DNA of 64,000 nucleotides from Pseudaeromonas sp038247115 (lineage in GTDB: Bacteria > Pseudomonadota > Gammaproteobacteria > Enterobacterales > Aeromonadaceae), in NCBI GenBank assembly GCA_038247115.1, contig JBBRVG010000002.1, positions 39,237 through 103,236 on the forward strand. The letters run 5' to 3'. Under the pieces are notes generated by a model. The model had not been told where the DNA came from. It did not search any database and worked only from the letters and a program-made list of their open reading frames with translations. Position numbers and translations under genes: made by a program. Positions 23,727 through 32,911 of the stretch are shown here, piece after piece (position 1 is the first letter of the stretch; every line of letters starts with the position of its first letter).

Positions 23727-24440
23727 ATGCGTCCGAACGGCAGAACGCCCGCGCAAATGCGCCCGGTTACCATCACCCGCCACTTTACTTCCCATGCTGA
23801 GGGCTCTGTCCTGGTCGAATTCGGTCAGACTCGGGTGCTGTGTAATGCCAGCGTGGTGGAGGGGGTTCCCCGGTTCCTCAAGGGCAAGGGGCAGGGCTGG
23901 ATCACCGCCGAATATGGCATGCTGCCACGGTCGACCCACTCGCGCATGAATCGTGAGGCAGCCTCCGGCAAGCAGGGCGGTCGCACTCTGGAAATCCAGC
24001 GGTTGATCGGTCGCGCCCTGCGCGCCGCCGTGGATCTGACCAAGCTGGGTGAATTCACCATCACTCTGGATTGCGATGTGATCCAGGCCGATGGCGGTAC
24101 CCGCACGGCGGCCATTACCGGTGCTTATGTGGCGCTGGTGGATGCGTTGCGCTGGTTGCAGGAGCAGGGCAAGCTGAAAACCGACCCGATCAAGTACATG
24201 GTCGCGGCTGTCTCGGTCGGCATTCACAACGGCCAGGCGATTTGCGATCTGGAGTACGTCGAGGATTCGGCGGCCGAGACCGATATGAATGTGGTGATGA
24301 CTGAGTGCGGTCGCATCATCGAGGTTCAGGGGACTGCCGAGGGCGAGCCCTTCAGCCAGGACGAGCTGAACCAGTTGCTGGAGTTGGCCAAGGGCGGCAT
24401 CGCCGAGCTGGTCGCCCTGCAGAAACAGGCTCTGTTGTAA
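23727..24440 (+). CDS. rph: Ribonuclease PH
   Basis: 237 aa, matching the family length. It is a phosphate-dependent 3'-5' exoribonuclease that trims tRNA 3' ends. Motifs: MRPNGRTPAQMRPVTITRHF at the start, AEYGMLPRSTHSRMNRE, and EFTITLDCDVIQADGGTRTA around the active site. The start at 23727 has AGAGAAG upstream. It is co-transcribed with pyrE through the attenuator at 24451. The frame is intact, unlike the frameshifted rph of E. coli K-12. Confidence 0.96.
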   Translation: MRPNGRTPAQMRPVTITRHFTSHAEGSVLVEFGQTRVLCNASVVEGVPRFLKGKGQGWITAEYGMLPRSTHSRMNREAASGKQGGRTLEIQRLIGRALRAAVDLTKLGEFTITLDCDVIQADGGTRTAAITGAYVALVDALRWLQEQGKLKTDPIKYMVAAVSVGIHNGQAICDLEYVEDSAAETDMNVVMTECGRIIEVQGTAEGEPFSQDELNQLLELAKGGIAELVALQKQALL

Positions 24441-24450
24441 GTGATGACTT

Positions 24451-24475
24451 AACGCGGCCCAGGCCGCGTTTTTTG
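24451..24475 (+). terminator. rph-pyrE intercistronic attenuator
   Basis: AACGCGGCC and GGCCGCGTT form a 9-bp stem followed by TTTTT, between rph and pyrE. In E. coli the same position holds a UTP-sensitive attenuator that controls pyrE, so this is probably the equivalent. Confidence 0.75.
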
Positions 24476-24517
24476 TGATGAAAACCCGTTAAAGATGAAG
24501 AACCAAGAGGACCAAGC

Positions 24518-25165
24518 ATGAAAGCCTACCAGCGCGAGTTTATCGAGTTTGCCCTGAGCAAGCAGGTATTGAAGTTCGGCGACTTCACCCTGAAATCGGG
24601 CCGCAAGAGCCCCTATTTCTTCAATGCCGGGCTGTTTAACTCCGGTCGCGATCTGGCGAAGCTGGGCCGCTTCTATGCCGCCGCGCTGGTGGATGCCGGT
24701 ATCGCCTATGACGTGCTGTTCGGACCGGCTTATAAAGGGATCCCGATTGCTTCCGCCACCGCAGTCCAGCTGGCGGAAGTCCATGATCAGGATGTGCCCT
24801 GGTGCTTCAACCGCAAGGAAGCCAAGGATCACGGCGAGGGCGGTAACCTGGTGGGCAGCCCGCTCAAAGGGCGCATCATGCTGGTGGACGATGTGATCAC
24901 CGCGGGCACTGCGATCCGTGAATCCATGGATCTGATCCAGGCCAACGGCGCCGAGCTGGCTGGCGTGCTGATTGCGCTGGATCGTCAGGAGAAGGGCAAG
25001 GGCGAACTCTCGGCGATTCAGGAAGTGGAGCGTGACTACCAGGCGCAGGTGATTGCCATCATTACCCTAGGGGATCTGATCCGTTATCTGGAAGAGAAGC
25101 CGGAGATGGGCGCCTTGCTGGAGCAGGTGCGTGCTTACCGGGCGCAATACGGCATCGAGGCCTGA
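24518..25165 (+). CDS. pyrE: Orotate phosphoribosyltransferase
   Basis: 215 aa. It converts orotate and PRPP to orotidine 5'-phosphate in pyrimidine synthesis. Motifs: FTLKSGRKSPYFFNAG near the N-terminus, FGPAYKGIPIA, FNRKEAKDHGEGG, and the PRPP loop MLVDDVITAGTA near residue 124-135. The length and the rph neighbour agree with E. coli. The attenuator upstream suggests UTP-linked control. Confidence 0.97.
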   Translation: MKAYQREFIEFALSKQVLKFGDFTLKSGRKSPYFFNAGLFNSGRDLAKLGRFYAAALVDAGIAYDVLFGPAYKGIPIASATAVQLAEVHDQDVPWCFNRKEAKDHGEGGNLVGSPLKGRIMLVDDVITAGTAIRESMDLIQANGAELAGVLIALDRQEKGKGELSAIQEVERDYQAQVIAIITLGDLIRYLEEKPEMGALLEQVRAYRAQYGIEA

Positions 25166-25211
25166 TCCCGGTTCCCCCGTCGTTCATCCCTCAGCGAGCA
25201 CAGGAGTGGCT

Positions 25212-25961
25212 ATGCGTCTCTTGATTACCGGTTTGAATGGCACGTTGGCGCCCCATCTGGCGGCGCAGGCCAAGGCGGCTGGATGGCAGCTGATCCCCTG
25301 GTCGCGGCAGTTGGTGGATCCCGAAGACAGCACCGAGTCGGCGCTGTTTTTGCAGCGGATGCGGCCCGATGCTATTGCTCATCTGGCGATGGGTGCCGAG
25401 AGCTGGGCCGCGCAACTAGCGGCCTATGCCGCACTGGCCCATATCCCTTTCCTGTTCACCAGCTCGGCCATGGTGTTTCACCATCAGCCGGACGGTCCCC
25501 ATGGGGTGTCGGATGCTCCCAATGCCGAGGATGACTACGGACGCTACAAGATGCGCTGTGAGCAGGCGATCTGGCAGGCGAATTCCCAGGCCTGTGTGGC
25601 GCGGATTGGTTGGCAGATTGATAGCGAGGCCCGGGGCAATAACATGCTGGCGGCGCTGGATAGCTGGCAGCGGGAGCAGGGTAAAGTGGCGGCAAGTCAG
25701 CTCTGGATCCCGGCCTGCTCGTTTATGGACGACACGGCTCGCGCCTTGTGGCAACTGCTGCAGGAGCGGGCGAGCGGTTTCTTCCATCTGGATAGCAATG
25801 CCACTGAGGCCTGGACTTTCGCCGAGCTGGTGCGTGCTCTGGCACGCAAGTTTGATCGTGACTGGCAGATGGAGACGACTGATTCCTATCGGCATGACCA
25901 GCGTTTGCTCGGTCATCCGGAGCGCATGCCTGTGCTGAGTCAACGCCTGTCTCGGGGTTGA
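25212..25961 (+). CDS. RmlD-like NAD(P)-dependent sugar-nucleotide reductase/epimerase-type SDR
   Basis: 249 aa. It has an N-terminal Rossmann motif (MRLLITGLNGTLAPHLAAQA). The middle has TSSAMVFHHQPDGPHG and a Y-x3-K pair in YGRYKMRCEQ, as in dTDP-4-dehydrorhamnose reductases. The C-terminus has a substrate-binding-like tail. The start at 25212 has AGGAG upstream. No other rhamnose genes are near, so the true substrate is unknown. It is 46 bases downstream of pyrE and may be read with it. Confidence 0.75.
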   Translation: MRLLITGLNGTLAPHLAAQAKAAGWQLIPWSRQLVDPEDSTESALFLQRMRPDAIAHLAMGAESWAAQLAAYAALAHIPFLFTSSAMVFHHQPDGPHGVSDAPNAEDDYGRYKMRCEQAIWQANSQACVARIGWQIDSEARGNNMLAALDSWQREQGKVAASQLWIPACSFMDDTARALWQLLQERASGFFHLDSNATEAWTFAELVRALARKFDRDWQMETTDSYRHDQRLLGHPERMPVLSQRLSRG

Positions 25962-25989
25962 GTGTTTATTCAGTCTATGGTCTCTTATG

Positions 25990-26016
25990 AGCCCCGCCAT
26001 CTGTGCGGGGCTTTTT
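25990..26016 (+). terminator. Terminator after the RmlD-like gene
   Basis: AGCCCCGC and GCGGGGCT form the stem with a 7-base loop, followed by TTTT. Confidence 0.8.
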
Positions 26017-26164
26017 ATGACTCCATCCCAGATGTTGCCCTGCTGAGGCTTTGTGCACGGGGTAGAAAAAAGCGCCAAACGAGCTTGTCCGTATCGCCGA
26101 GAATCGTCATGATTGGCGCCTGTTACAGCTGGTTTACATTTTAATAAATGACGGAGTTTTGCAT

Positions 26165-28069
26165 ATGAACAAGGGATTAGTGGCAGGCCTGGTGGCCGCC
26201 GCACTGGTAGCTGGTGGTAGTTATTACGCGTTGCAGGGAAAACTGGGTGGCAGCGCGGGTTCCAGCCTGGATTATGTTCCGGCGGATACTCTGGTCTTTG
26301 TCGGTGGGTTGGAGCCCATGTCCTGGAGCGATCTGGCCGCATTCCGCGATAGTTTTTCTTTGGGTTCCAAGCCGGAAGATATGCAGAAGATGGTACAGGA
26401 TCTGCTGAAGGCCGAGGGCGAGACACCGAACCAGGCTCCGGCTGGCTTCCGTTTGCTGCTGAGCCTGTATGCTGACTACCTGACAGCTGTCACAGCTCCG
26501 GATTTCAAGCCTGAAGTTCTGGGTCTGACCGACAAGCTGGATTCGGCGCTGTATACCGTCGGTGCTCTGCCGGTGATCCGTATCAAGCTGGGCAATGAGG
26601 CGACCTTCGATGCCTTCCTGAGCAAAGCCGAAGGGCGTTTCAAGCTGCAGGCCGAAGCCGGCACGCTGGACGGTTTCAGTTACAAGCGCTATGCGCTGAA
26701 TGATGATGCCAAGCAGCCTATCTATCTGGCGATTGGCAAGCGCGATGGTTATGCCGTGCTGACTCTGGATCTGGGCACCCTGATCCCGGCCAACGAAGGA
26801 TTGTCCGTGGCGTTCGGTTTGACCAAACCCACCCAGGGCCTGGCCAGCAGTGGCACCCTGCAAGCCATGGTCAAGGAACAGGGCCTCAAGCCATTCTCCC
26901 TGGGATTCCTGAACCACGAAGCCCTGATCCGGGCCGTTACCCGTGCCGATAGCTCCTTGGCTAAACTGCTGGATAAGGTCAGTGAAGGGCAAGTCACCCA
27001 GGATCTGGCACCCTTCCGCTCAGCCGCTTGCCAGAGCGAAATCGAAGGCATGGCGGCCCTGTGGCCTCGTACCGTATTCGGTTATACCGAGCTCGACAGC
27101 AGCAGCTCACCCATCCGGGTCAACAGCCTGCTGAAGGTGGTTTCTACCGATGCAGCGGCTATGGAGCAGCTGCAAAAACTGCGCGGTTTCCTGCCGGATC
27201 TGTCGGCCGGGCAGAGCAAGTTCTCCTATCAGCTGGGTCTGAATATGGACGAGCTGACGCCGGTACTGACCAGTTTGTGGAGCCGTGCCACTCAGGCCAA
27301 ATTCAGCTGTGAACCGCTGATCGCGGCCCAGGCGCAACTGAAGGAAGTGAATCCGAGCCTGCTGGGCGCCATGACCGGTATGGTGCAGGGTGTGCAGGGG
27401 ATGGGGATTGATCTTCAGGAGCTGACGCTGAAACCTGCGGTTGAAGGCCAGGAGATGCCGGGTATTGCCGCGCTGTCTTTCATGGTCACCCTCTCCAGCA
27501 AGCAACCCCAACAACTGTGGAGCATGTTGGCCATGATGCAGCCGGAGCTGGCGGCTATGCCATTGCCTGCGGATGGTCAGAGTGTCGAGCTGCCTTTGCC
27601 GTTGCCGGTTGAGTTGCCAGGCAAGATCAAGCTGGGTGTGTTTGGCAAACATATAGCCCTGTTCAGTGGTGACAAGGCCGAAGCCTTGACCGCCTCGCTG
27701 GGCAAGCAGGAACTTACCTCGAATGGTTTCTTCCATATGGGCCTGGACTACGGTCTGGTCGCCGATGCCTTTGACCTGTTGCTCAAAGACAAGCTGGCCA
27801 AGCAGCAAGCCCTGACTGCCGCCGCTGCCACTGAAGCGGAAACTGCCAGTGCTGCACCCAGCACGGAAAGCACCGAAGGGATGGACGAGTCTGTTTATGC
27901 AGAGCCGACTGCCGCTGAACTCAAGGCTCAAGCGGATCGGGAACTCGAAGAGATGCAGACAGCCCAGTCGATGATCGCCAAGCTGCGGGGTATGCGTCTG
28001 AGCTCAGGCTTCGACTTTACCGCGACCGGCCTGGAAGTACGGGCGGATATGGAAATGCCGAAACATTGA
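26165..28069 (+). CDS. Large exported protein of unknown function
   Basis: 634 aa. A short N-terminal signal or anchor (MNKGLVAGLVAAALVAGGSY) is followed by a soluble domain rich in Leu, Ala and Gly; no catalytic motif is recognised. Near the C-terminus is an Ala/Thr/Glu-rich low-complexity linker (AATEAETASAAPSTESTEG). The pattern of repeated structural units (YVPADTLVFVGGLEPM; GKIKLGVFGKHIALFSG) suggests a periplasmic protein tethered by its N-terminus. ATG 26165 is preferred over the TTG at 26159 because ACGGAG is placed for it. It is flanked by terminators on both sides, so it is monocistronic. I cannot assign a function. Confidence 0.7.
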   Translation: MNKGLVAGLVAAALVAGGSYYALQGKLGGSAGSSLDYVPADTLVFVGGLEPMSWSDLAAFRDSFSLGSKPEDMQKMVQDLLKAEGETPNQAPAGFRLLLSLYADYLTAVTAPDFKPEVLGLTDKLDSALYTVGALPVIRIKLGNEATFDAFLSKAEGRFKLQAEAGTLDGFSYKRYALNDDAKQPIYLAIGKRDGYAVLTLDLGTLIPANEGLSVAFGLTKPTQGLASSGTLQAMVKEQGLKPFSLGFLNHEALIRAVTRADSSLAKLLDKVSEGQVTQDLAPFRSAACQSEIEGMAALWPRTVFGYTELDSSSSPIRVNSLLKVVSTDAAAMEQLQKLRGFLPDLSAGQSKFSYQLGLNMDELTPVLTSLWSRATQAKFSCEPLIAAQAQLKEVNPSLLGAMTGMVQGVQGMGIDLQELTLKPAVEGQEMPGIAALSFMVTLSSKQPQQLWSMLAMMQPELAAMPLPADGQSVELPLPLPVELPGKIKLGVFGKHIALFSGDKAEALTASLGKQELTSNGFFHMGLDYGLVADAFDLLLKDKLAKQQALTAAAATEAETASAAPSTESTEGMDESVYAEPTAAELKAQADRELEEMQTAQSMIAKLRGMRLSSGFDFTATGLEVRADMEMPKH

Positions 28070-28112
28070 TCCATAACGGGTGATGCTCTATCACCCGGGT
28101 CGCCATCAAGCC

Positions 28113-28145
28113 AAAGGGCCGGACTATGTCCGGCCCTTTGTTTTT
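28113..28145 (+). terminator. Strong terminator between the exported-protein gene and mscS
   Basis: AAAGGGCCGGAC and GTCCGGCCCTTT form a perfect 12-bp stem with a TAT loop, followed by GTTTTT. It lies between convergent genes and mainly serves the plus strand. Confidence 0.88.
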
Positions 28146-28187
28146 GGGGCTTTCTCTGTGACGTGTGGCTTGGAGTAAAAGTCGGCG

Positions 28188-29018
28188 TCAGGCCTTGGGG
28201 ACATGCATGGCGACCTGGGGCAGCGGACGTTTGAACCCTTCCGCCTCGAAGGCCAGGCTGACACGCTCTTGCAACGAGAAGAACAGATCCCAGTAATCTC
28301 CATTCTTGACCCAGGGACGCACGACAATCTGCACTGCGGTATCGGTCAGTGCCGCCACGGCGATCACCGGAGCCGGGTCCTTGAGCACCCGGGGATCTTC
28401 GTTGACCAGACGGGTCAATAGCGCCTTGGCCTGACGCAAGTCGACGTCATAGGCCAGATTGAAGCTCATATCGACGCGGCGGGTCTCCATGCGGGAATAG
28501 TTGGTGATGGTGCCATTCAAAATGGTGCCGTTAGGGACCACCACCATCTTGTTATCGCCCGTGGTCAGCACAGTGGTGAAGATCTGCACGGTTTGCACCA
28601 CACCAGCGGTCCCGGCGACTTCGACAAATTCGCCGACCTTGATCGGGCGGAACAGGATCAGCAGCACGCCGGAGGCGAAGTTGGAGAGGGAGCCTTGCAG
28701 CGCCAAACCAACGGCCAGACCGGCGGCACCGATCACGGCGACAAACGAGGCGGTCTGCACGCCGATGCGGCTGAGGGCGGCGATAAAGACGAAGGCGAGA
28801 ATGGCATATTTCACCAGATTACCGAGGAAGTCGGTGATGGTGGAGTCGAGGTTTCGCGCCTTCATCAGTCGCATCATGCCGCCGGTCAGCAGACTGGCGG
28901 CGAACCAGCCGATGAAGAGGGTAAGCAGGGCGGCGGCTATGTTGACGCCGTACTCAATCAGCAGGGTCTGGTTGTTGGTGAGCCAGTGGGTGGCGTTATC
29001 GATGATTTCAGTTTCCAT
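28188..29018 (-). CDS. mscS: MscS-family small-conductance mechanosensitive channel
   Basis: 276 aa (E. coli MscS 286). It opens under membrane tension to release solutes. Three N-terminal membrane helices are followed by the Gly/Ala-rich pore helix GAAGLAVGLALQGSLSNFASG, the beta domain with FRPIKVGEFVEVAGTAGVV, and the cytoplasmic vestibule ending VAMHVPK. ATG 29018 has AAGGAG; the longer frame to 29174 overlaps slmA and is rejected. Confidence 0.94.
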   Translation of the reverse strand: METEIIDNATHWLTNNQTLLIEYGVNIAAALLTLFIGWFAASLLTGGMMRLMKARNLDSTITDFLGNLVKYAILAFVFIAALSRIGVQTASFVAVIGAAGLAVGLALQGSLSNFASGVLLILFRPIKVGEFVEVAGTAGVVQTVQIFTTVLTTGDNKMVVVPNGTILNGTITNYSRMETRRVDMSFNLAYDVDLRQAKALLTRLVNEDPRVLKDPAPVIAVAALTDTAVQIVVRPWVKNGDYWDLFFSLQERVSLAFEAEGFKRPLPQVAMHVPKA

Positions 29019-29064
29019 GGGTGCTCCTTGTGAGATCAGGCAGCGGGAAACTGAACTCCCGCCA

Positions 29065-29679
29065 TCAGCTTTGTAGCAACTGGTTATGAATAAATTGCCA
29101 TTGGGTGTCGAAATTGGCGGTCGGCTGCAGCCGGAATTGACTGCGCACAAACTGGCTGAGACGACCTTCCACATAAGCTAGCAGAAGATTGGCCAATTGA
29201 GACTCCTCAACTGAAAATCCTTTGCCCTCCCGCAGTTTGCGCTCGCGCAGCACCTGTTTGAGCTGGCTTTCGAGTTTGTCGAACATATGGGTCACCCGAT
29301 CGCGCAGCCGTTCGTGTTCCCCCTGCAGGGCATCACCGGTCAGAATGCGGGTAATACCCGGATTGAGCTCGGCAAATTTCAATAATAACAGCAGGATCCG
29401 CTCGCAACGCACCAGGGTGTCCTTCTCTTCACTCAGGATCAGATTGACCCGTGACAGCAGCGTCTCCTCGATAAAGTCGATCAAGCCTTCAAACATGCGC
29501 GCCTTGCTGGGGAAGTGCCGGTACAGCGCCGCCTCCGAAACACCCACCTCGGCCGCCAGGCTCTTGGTGGTGATCCGCTGGCCGGCCTGATGCTCCAGCA
29601 TATGAGCCAGGGCCTGCAGTATCTGTTCGCGGCGGTGGGGCACTTGTGACGCGGGTGGCGTGGCAGTTTGCGTTGTCAT
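29065..29679 (-). CDS. slmA: Nucleoid occlusion factor SlmA
   Basis: 204 aa. TetR-fold DNA-binding protein that stops FtsZ rings from forming over the chromosome. The HTH reads ITTKSLAAEVGVSEAALYRH. The remaining helices match SlmA (LLKFAELNPGITRILTGDAL, SQFRLQPTANFDTQW). Order coaBC-dut-slmA is the standard gammaproteobacterial arrangement, which supports the identity over other TetR proteins. Confidence 0.95.
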   Translation of the reverse strand: MTTQTATPPASQVPHRREQILQALAHMLEHQAGQRITTKSLAAEVGVSEAALYRHFPSKARMFEGLIDFIEETLLSRVNLILSEEKDTLVRCERILLLLLKFAELNPGITRILTGDALQGEHERLRDRVTHMFDKLESQLKQVLRERKLREGKGFSVEESQLANLLLAYVEGRLSQFVRSQFRLQPTANFDTQWQFIHNQLLQS

Positions 29680-29766
29680 GTCCGAATAATCCCTAAACGA
29701 GAAGACAATGGAGGAACCATTCGCCGTGGCATAGGGCCACGGCGATACTGCAGTCAGGTCAGGCCA

Positions 29767-30222
29767 TCACTGACGGCCAGAGGATCCAAAGCCCCCTTCG
29801 CCCCGCTCACTGCTATCAAATTCATCGACTATGGTGAAGCTGGCTTGCACCACCGGCAGGAAGACCAGTTGCGCGATGCGCTCACCGGGCTGGATGGTGA
29901 AGCTCTGCTGGCCCCGATTCCACACCGAGACCATGAGTTGCCCCTGGTAGTCGGAGTCGATCAGACCGACCAGGTTTCCCAGCACTATGCCGTGTTTATG
30001 GCCGAGGCCGGAGCGGGGCAGTATGGTGGCACAGAGTCCCGGATCGGCGATGTGAATAGCCAGACCGGTGGGCAGCAGGGTAGTGGCGCCGGGAGCCAGC
30101 TCGACGGCGGCATCCAGACAGGCGCGCAAATCCAGGCCAGCCGAGCCCGGAGTGGCGTATTCTGGCAGCGGAAATTCATGGCCGATGCGTGGGTCGAGAA
30201 TTTTCAGTTCAATCTGTTTCAT
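29767..30222 (-). CDS. dut: dUTP diphosphatase
   Basis: 151 aa, normal length. It splits dUTP to dUMP and pyrophosphate, keeping uracil out of DNA and feeding thymidylate synthesis. All motifs are visible: GSAGLDLRACLD, LPRSGLGHKHGI, VGLIDSDYQGQLMVSVWNRG, GERIAQLVFLPV, and a C-terminal GEGGFGSSGR tail that closes the active site. Its start overlaps the end of coaBC by 14 bases. Confidence 0.97.
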   Translation of the reverse strand: MKQIELKILDPRIGHEFPLPEYATPGSAGLDLRACLDAAVELAPGATTLLPTGLAIHIADPGLCATILPRSGLGHKHGIVLGNLVGLIDSDYQGQLMVSVWNRGQQSFTIQPGERIAQLVFLPVVQASFTIVDEFDSSERGEGGFGSSGRQ

Positions 30223-31408
30223 GTTGGTACTTCTTGAAGATAAGAGTCATAAGGTGGCGAGCCACCTCGGTTTTTGCGGCCAGCGGCAGTTCCTGTTGAC
30301 CGCCGGGCCAGAATACGGTCAGCGCATTGTTATCGCTGTTAAAGCCCTGTCCTTCCCGAGCCACATCGTTGGCGGCGATCATATCCAGCCCCTTGCGCGC
30401 CATCTTGTCGAGGGCATAGTGGGCGACATCCCGGGTCTCGGCAGCGAAGCCGACCACGAAGGGCTTATCGGCCCGGGCGGCCACTTCGGCGATGATGTCG
30501 GGATTCTTCACCAGGGTCAGGGTCAGTTCATCGGCCGATTTCTTGATTTTTTGAGGGGCAATCTCCACAGCGCGATAATCGGCGACGGCGGCGCAACCGA
30601 TAAAGACCTGCTGCTGGCCAACTTCGCTTGCCACCGCGGCCTGCATCTCCAACGCACTCTCCACATCAATGCGCCGCACGCCGGGTGGAGTTGACAAGGC
30701 AACTGGGCCAGAAATCAGTGTCACATCGGCACCCAGTTCAGCAGCCGCAGCGGCAAGGGCAAAGCCCATCTTGCCGGAGCTGTGATTGCTGATGTAACGC
30801 ACTGGATCCAGCGCCTCGCGGGTGGGGCCAGCGGTGATCAGCACCTTCAGATCCAGAGACGGGCGCGCGAAGAAGCGCACGCACTCGGCCACCAGATCGT
30901 TCGGGTCCAGCATGCGGCCCGGGCCGACATCGCCACAGGCCTGAGAGCCAGAATCCGGTCCCCACAACTGCACTCCGCGTTGGGCTAACAGTTGCAGATT
31001 GGCCTGAGTGGCCGGATGCAGATACATCTGCTGGTTCATGGCCGGGGCCACGGCCACAGGTGCGGGTGTGGCCAGACATAGGGTGGTCAGTAACTCATCG
31101 GCCATGCCTGAGGCGAGACGGGCGATCAGGTTGGCGGTGGCGGGAGCCAGCAATACCAGATCGGCCCATTTGGCCATCTCGATATGGTTCATGCCCAGCT
31201 CGCTGGCCGGATCCAGCATGCCATCCGGAATGGCGTGCCCCGAGACGGCCTGTAGGGTCAAGGGGGTAATGAAGGCACGGGCGGAATCGGTCATCACCAC
31301 CCGGACCTCGGCGCCCCGATCGCGCAGACGGCGCACCAGTTCGGCGCTCTTATAGGCGGCAATGCCACCGCTGACGCCCAGTAATATGCGTTTATCGCGC
31401 AGTTCCAT
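30209..31408 (-). CDS. coaBC: Bifunctional phosphopantothenoylcysteine synthetase/decarboxylase (CoaBC)
   Basis: 399 aa. Two steps of coenzyme A synthesis. The N-terminal FMN decarboxylase half (LLGVSGGIAAYKSAELVRRL, with the catalytic His in MNHIEMAKWADL) is followed by the C-terminal synthetase half (TAGPTREALDPVRYISNHSS, GKMG). ATG 31408 is chosen over 31507 because the first motif begins immediately after. It overlaps dut, so the two are coupled. Confidence 0.96.
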   Translation of the reverse strand: MELRDKRILLGVSGGIAAYKSAELVRRLRDRGAEVRVVMTDSARAFITPLTLQAVSGHAIPDGMLDPASELGMNHIEMAKWADLVLLAPATANLIARLASGMADELLTTLCLATPAPVAVAPAMNQQMYLHPATQANLQLLAQRGVQLWGPDSGSQACGDVGPGRMLDPNDLVAECVRFFARPSLDLKVLITAGPTREALDPVRYISNHSSGKMGFALAAAAAELGADVTLISGPVALSTPPGVRRIDVESALEMQAAVASEVGQQQVFIGCAAVADYRAVEIAPQKIKKSADELTLTLVKNPDIIAEVAARADKPFVVGFAAETRDVAHYALDKMARKGLDMIAANDVAREGQGFNSDNNALTVFWPGGQQELPLAAKTEVARHLMTLIFKKYQHETD

Positions 31409-31670
31409 GCTTTTTATTTCCTGCTGCCAGGTCGAGGGCAAGAGAATATCACAAGGTATGGCCGACGAGCAGAAGCCGCCATCACACCCCGGTTCTATCA
31501 CCGACATATGTCAATCTGTCACTCATGACCAGCAGAGTCCGAGAGCTGACAGGAGGCTGGTTCCACTCGAGTTGCTATCTTCAGGGCTGCTATTTCACCG
31601 TCACACCCCAGCAAGACAGCAAGAATCATGCACGTTCAGAGATTTGCCGGATAACAAGCAAGGAGAGGGA
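31409..31670. promoter_or_regulatory. Divergent region between coaBC and radC
   Basis: A 262-base spacer that must hold promoters for both outward units. I see no clear operator or terminator. A plus-strand open frame beginning at 31362 covers it, but radC starts only at 31671, where a strong AAGGAG site lies. Confidence 0.4.
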
Positions 31671-32345
31671 ATGGGGATCCGCGATTGGCCTGCCAGCGAA
31701 AGACCCAGAGAGAAGCTGATCAGCAAGGGGGCTGCGGCACTCAGTGATGCCGAATTGCTGGCTATTTTCTTGCGTACCGGCGTCTCCGGTATGGATGCGG
31801 TGGAGCTGGCGCGCCGCCTGCTGGCGGAATTTGGCTCCCTGCGCGGCCTATTCGCCGCCGATCAGCGGCAGTTTTGTCAGGCCCACGGTCTGGGCGAGGC
31901 CAAGTTCGTACAGTTGCAGGCGGTACTGGAGATGAGCTGCCGCTATCTGGATGAAGTAATGAAGCGCGGCGATCCGCTCACCAGCCCGACGGCGACGCGG
32001 CGCTTTCTGCAGGCGCGGTTGCGGGATCGGCGGCAGGAGGTGTTTGCCCTGTTATTGCTGGATAATCAGCATCGAGTGGTACATTTCACCGAACTATTTT
32101 GGGGAACGATCGACGCCGCCAGCGTCTATCCACGGGAAGTGGTACAAACGGTGCTCAAATATAATGCAGCAGCTGTGATCCTCTGCCATAATCACCCGTC
32201 CGGCGTGGCTGAGCCTAGCCGGGCAGACCGAAGCCTGACCGACCGCATCTGCGCGGCCCTGGGTCTCATCGATGTGCGGGTGCTTGATCATCTGGTCATT
32301 GGTGACGGTGAAACGGTTTCCTTTGCCGAGCGTGGTTGGCTATAG
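31671..32345 (+). CDS. radC: RadC family JAMM/MPN+ protein
   Basis: 224 aa. The N-terminal helix-hairpin-helix region (ALSDAELLAIFLRTG, GLGEAKFVQLQAVLE) precedes the zinc-metalloprotease-type MPN+ motif HNHPSGVAEPSRAD with an upstream conserved Glu region. RadC was once linked to DNA repair, but its actual role is unclear. Start at 31671 with AAGGAG. Order radC-rpmB-rpmG-mutM-coaD is conserved in gammaproteobacteria. Confidence 0.94.
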   Translation: MGIRDWPASERPREKLISKGAAALSDAELLAIFLRTGVSGMDAVELARRLLAEFGSLRGLFAADQRQFCQAHGLGEAKFVQLQAVLEMSCRYLDEVMKRGDPLTSPTATRRFLQARLRDRRQEVFALLLLDNQHRVVHFTELFWGTIDAASVYPREVVQTVLKYNAAAVILCHNHPSGVAEPSRADRSLTDRICAALGLIDVRVLDHLVIGDGETVSFAERGWL

Positions 32346-32480
32346 CCGATCACCGCTTGGCTTTTGCTTGATCTTCGCCGAGCTATGCTGTATAAAATGC
32401 CGCCTTCTATGTGGCCCCGCAACAGGCCAGCGGGGCTGAGAACTGCTCGAGCAAAAGAAGTAAGATTTGGAGAGACTGAC

Positions 32481-32714
32481 ATGTCTAGAGTATGCCAAGT
32501 AACCGGTAAGCGTCCGGCAGTGGGTAACAATCGTTCCCACGCTAAAAACGCGACCCGTCGTCGTTTCCTGCCTAACCTGCAAACTCACCGTTTCTGGGTT
32601 GAAGGCGAGAAGCGTTTCGTCAAGCTGCGTGTATCCACTAAGGGCATGCGTATCATTGACAAACTGGGAATCGAAGCAGTTCTTGTTGATCTGCGCGCCC
32701 GTGGTGAAGTGTAA
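32481..32714 (+). CDS. rpmB: Ribosomal protein bL28
   Basis: 77 aa (E. coli 78). Large-subunit protein near the E site. MSRVCQVTGKRPAVGNNRSH and NATRRRFLPNLQ are classic. Start at 32481 with GGAGA upstream; the longer frame is not supported. It is followed 11 bases later by rpmG, as in other gammaproteobacteria. Confidence 0.97.
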   Translation: MSRVCQVTGKRPAVGNNRSHAKNATRRRFLPNLQTHRFWVEGEKRFVKLRVSTKGMRIIDKLGIEAVLVDLRARGEV

Positions 32715-32725
32715 GGAGATAGATC

Positions 32726-32893
32726 ATGGCTAAAGGTGTACGCGAAAAAATCCGCTTGAACTCCAGCGCCGGTACTGGTCATTTCTACACTACGACCAAG
32801 AACAAGCGCACCATGCCTGAGAAGATGGAAATCAAGAAATTTGATCCCGTTGTTCGTCAGCATGTGATCTACAAGGAAGGCAAGATCAAGTAA
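32726..32893 (+). CDS. rpmG: Ribosomal protein bL33
   Basis: 55 aa, normal size. It begins MAKGVREKIRLNSSAGTGHF and ends VIYKEGKIK. A strong AAGGAG lies just before the ATG. It is co-transcribed with rpmB. It is the Cys-free, zinc-independent form of L33 (no CxxC pairs are present). Confidence 0.95.
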   Translation: MAKGVREKIRLNSSAGTGHFYTTTKNKRTMPEKMEIKKFDPVVRQHVIYKEGKIK

Positions 32894-32911
32894 TTGATCC
32901 CGCCCTGCTTG

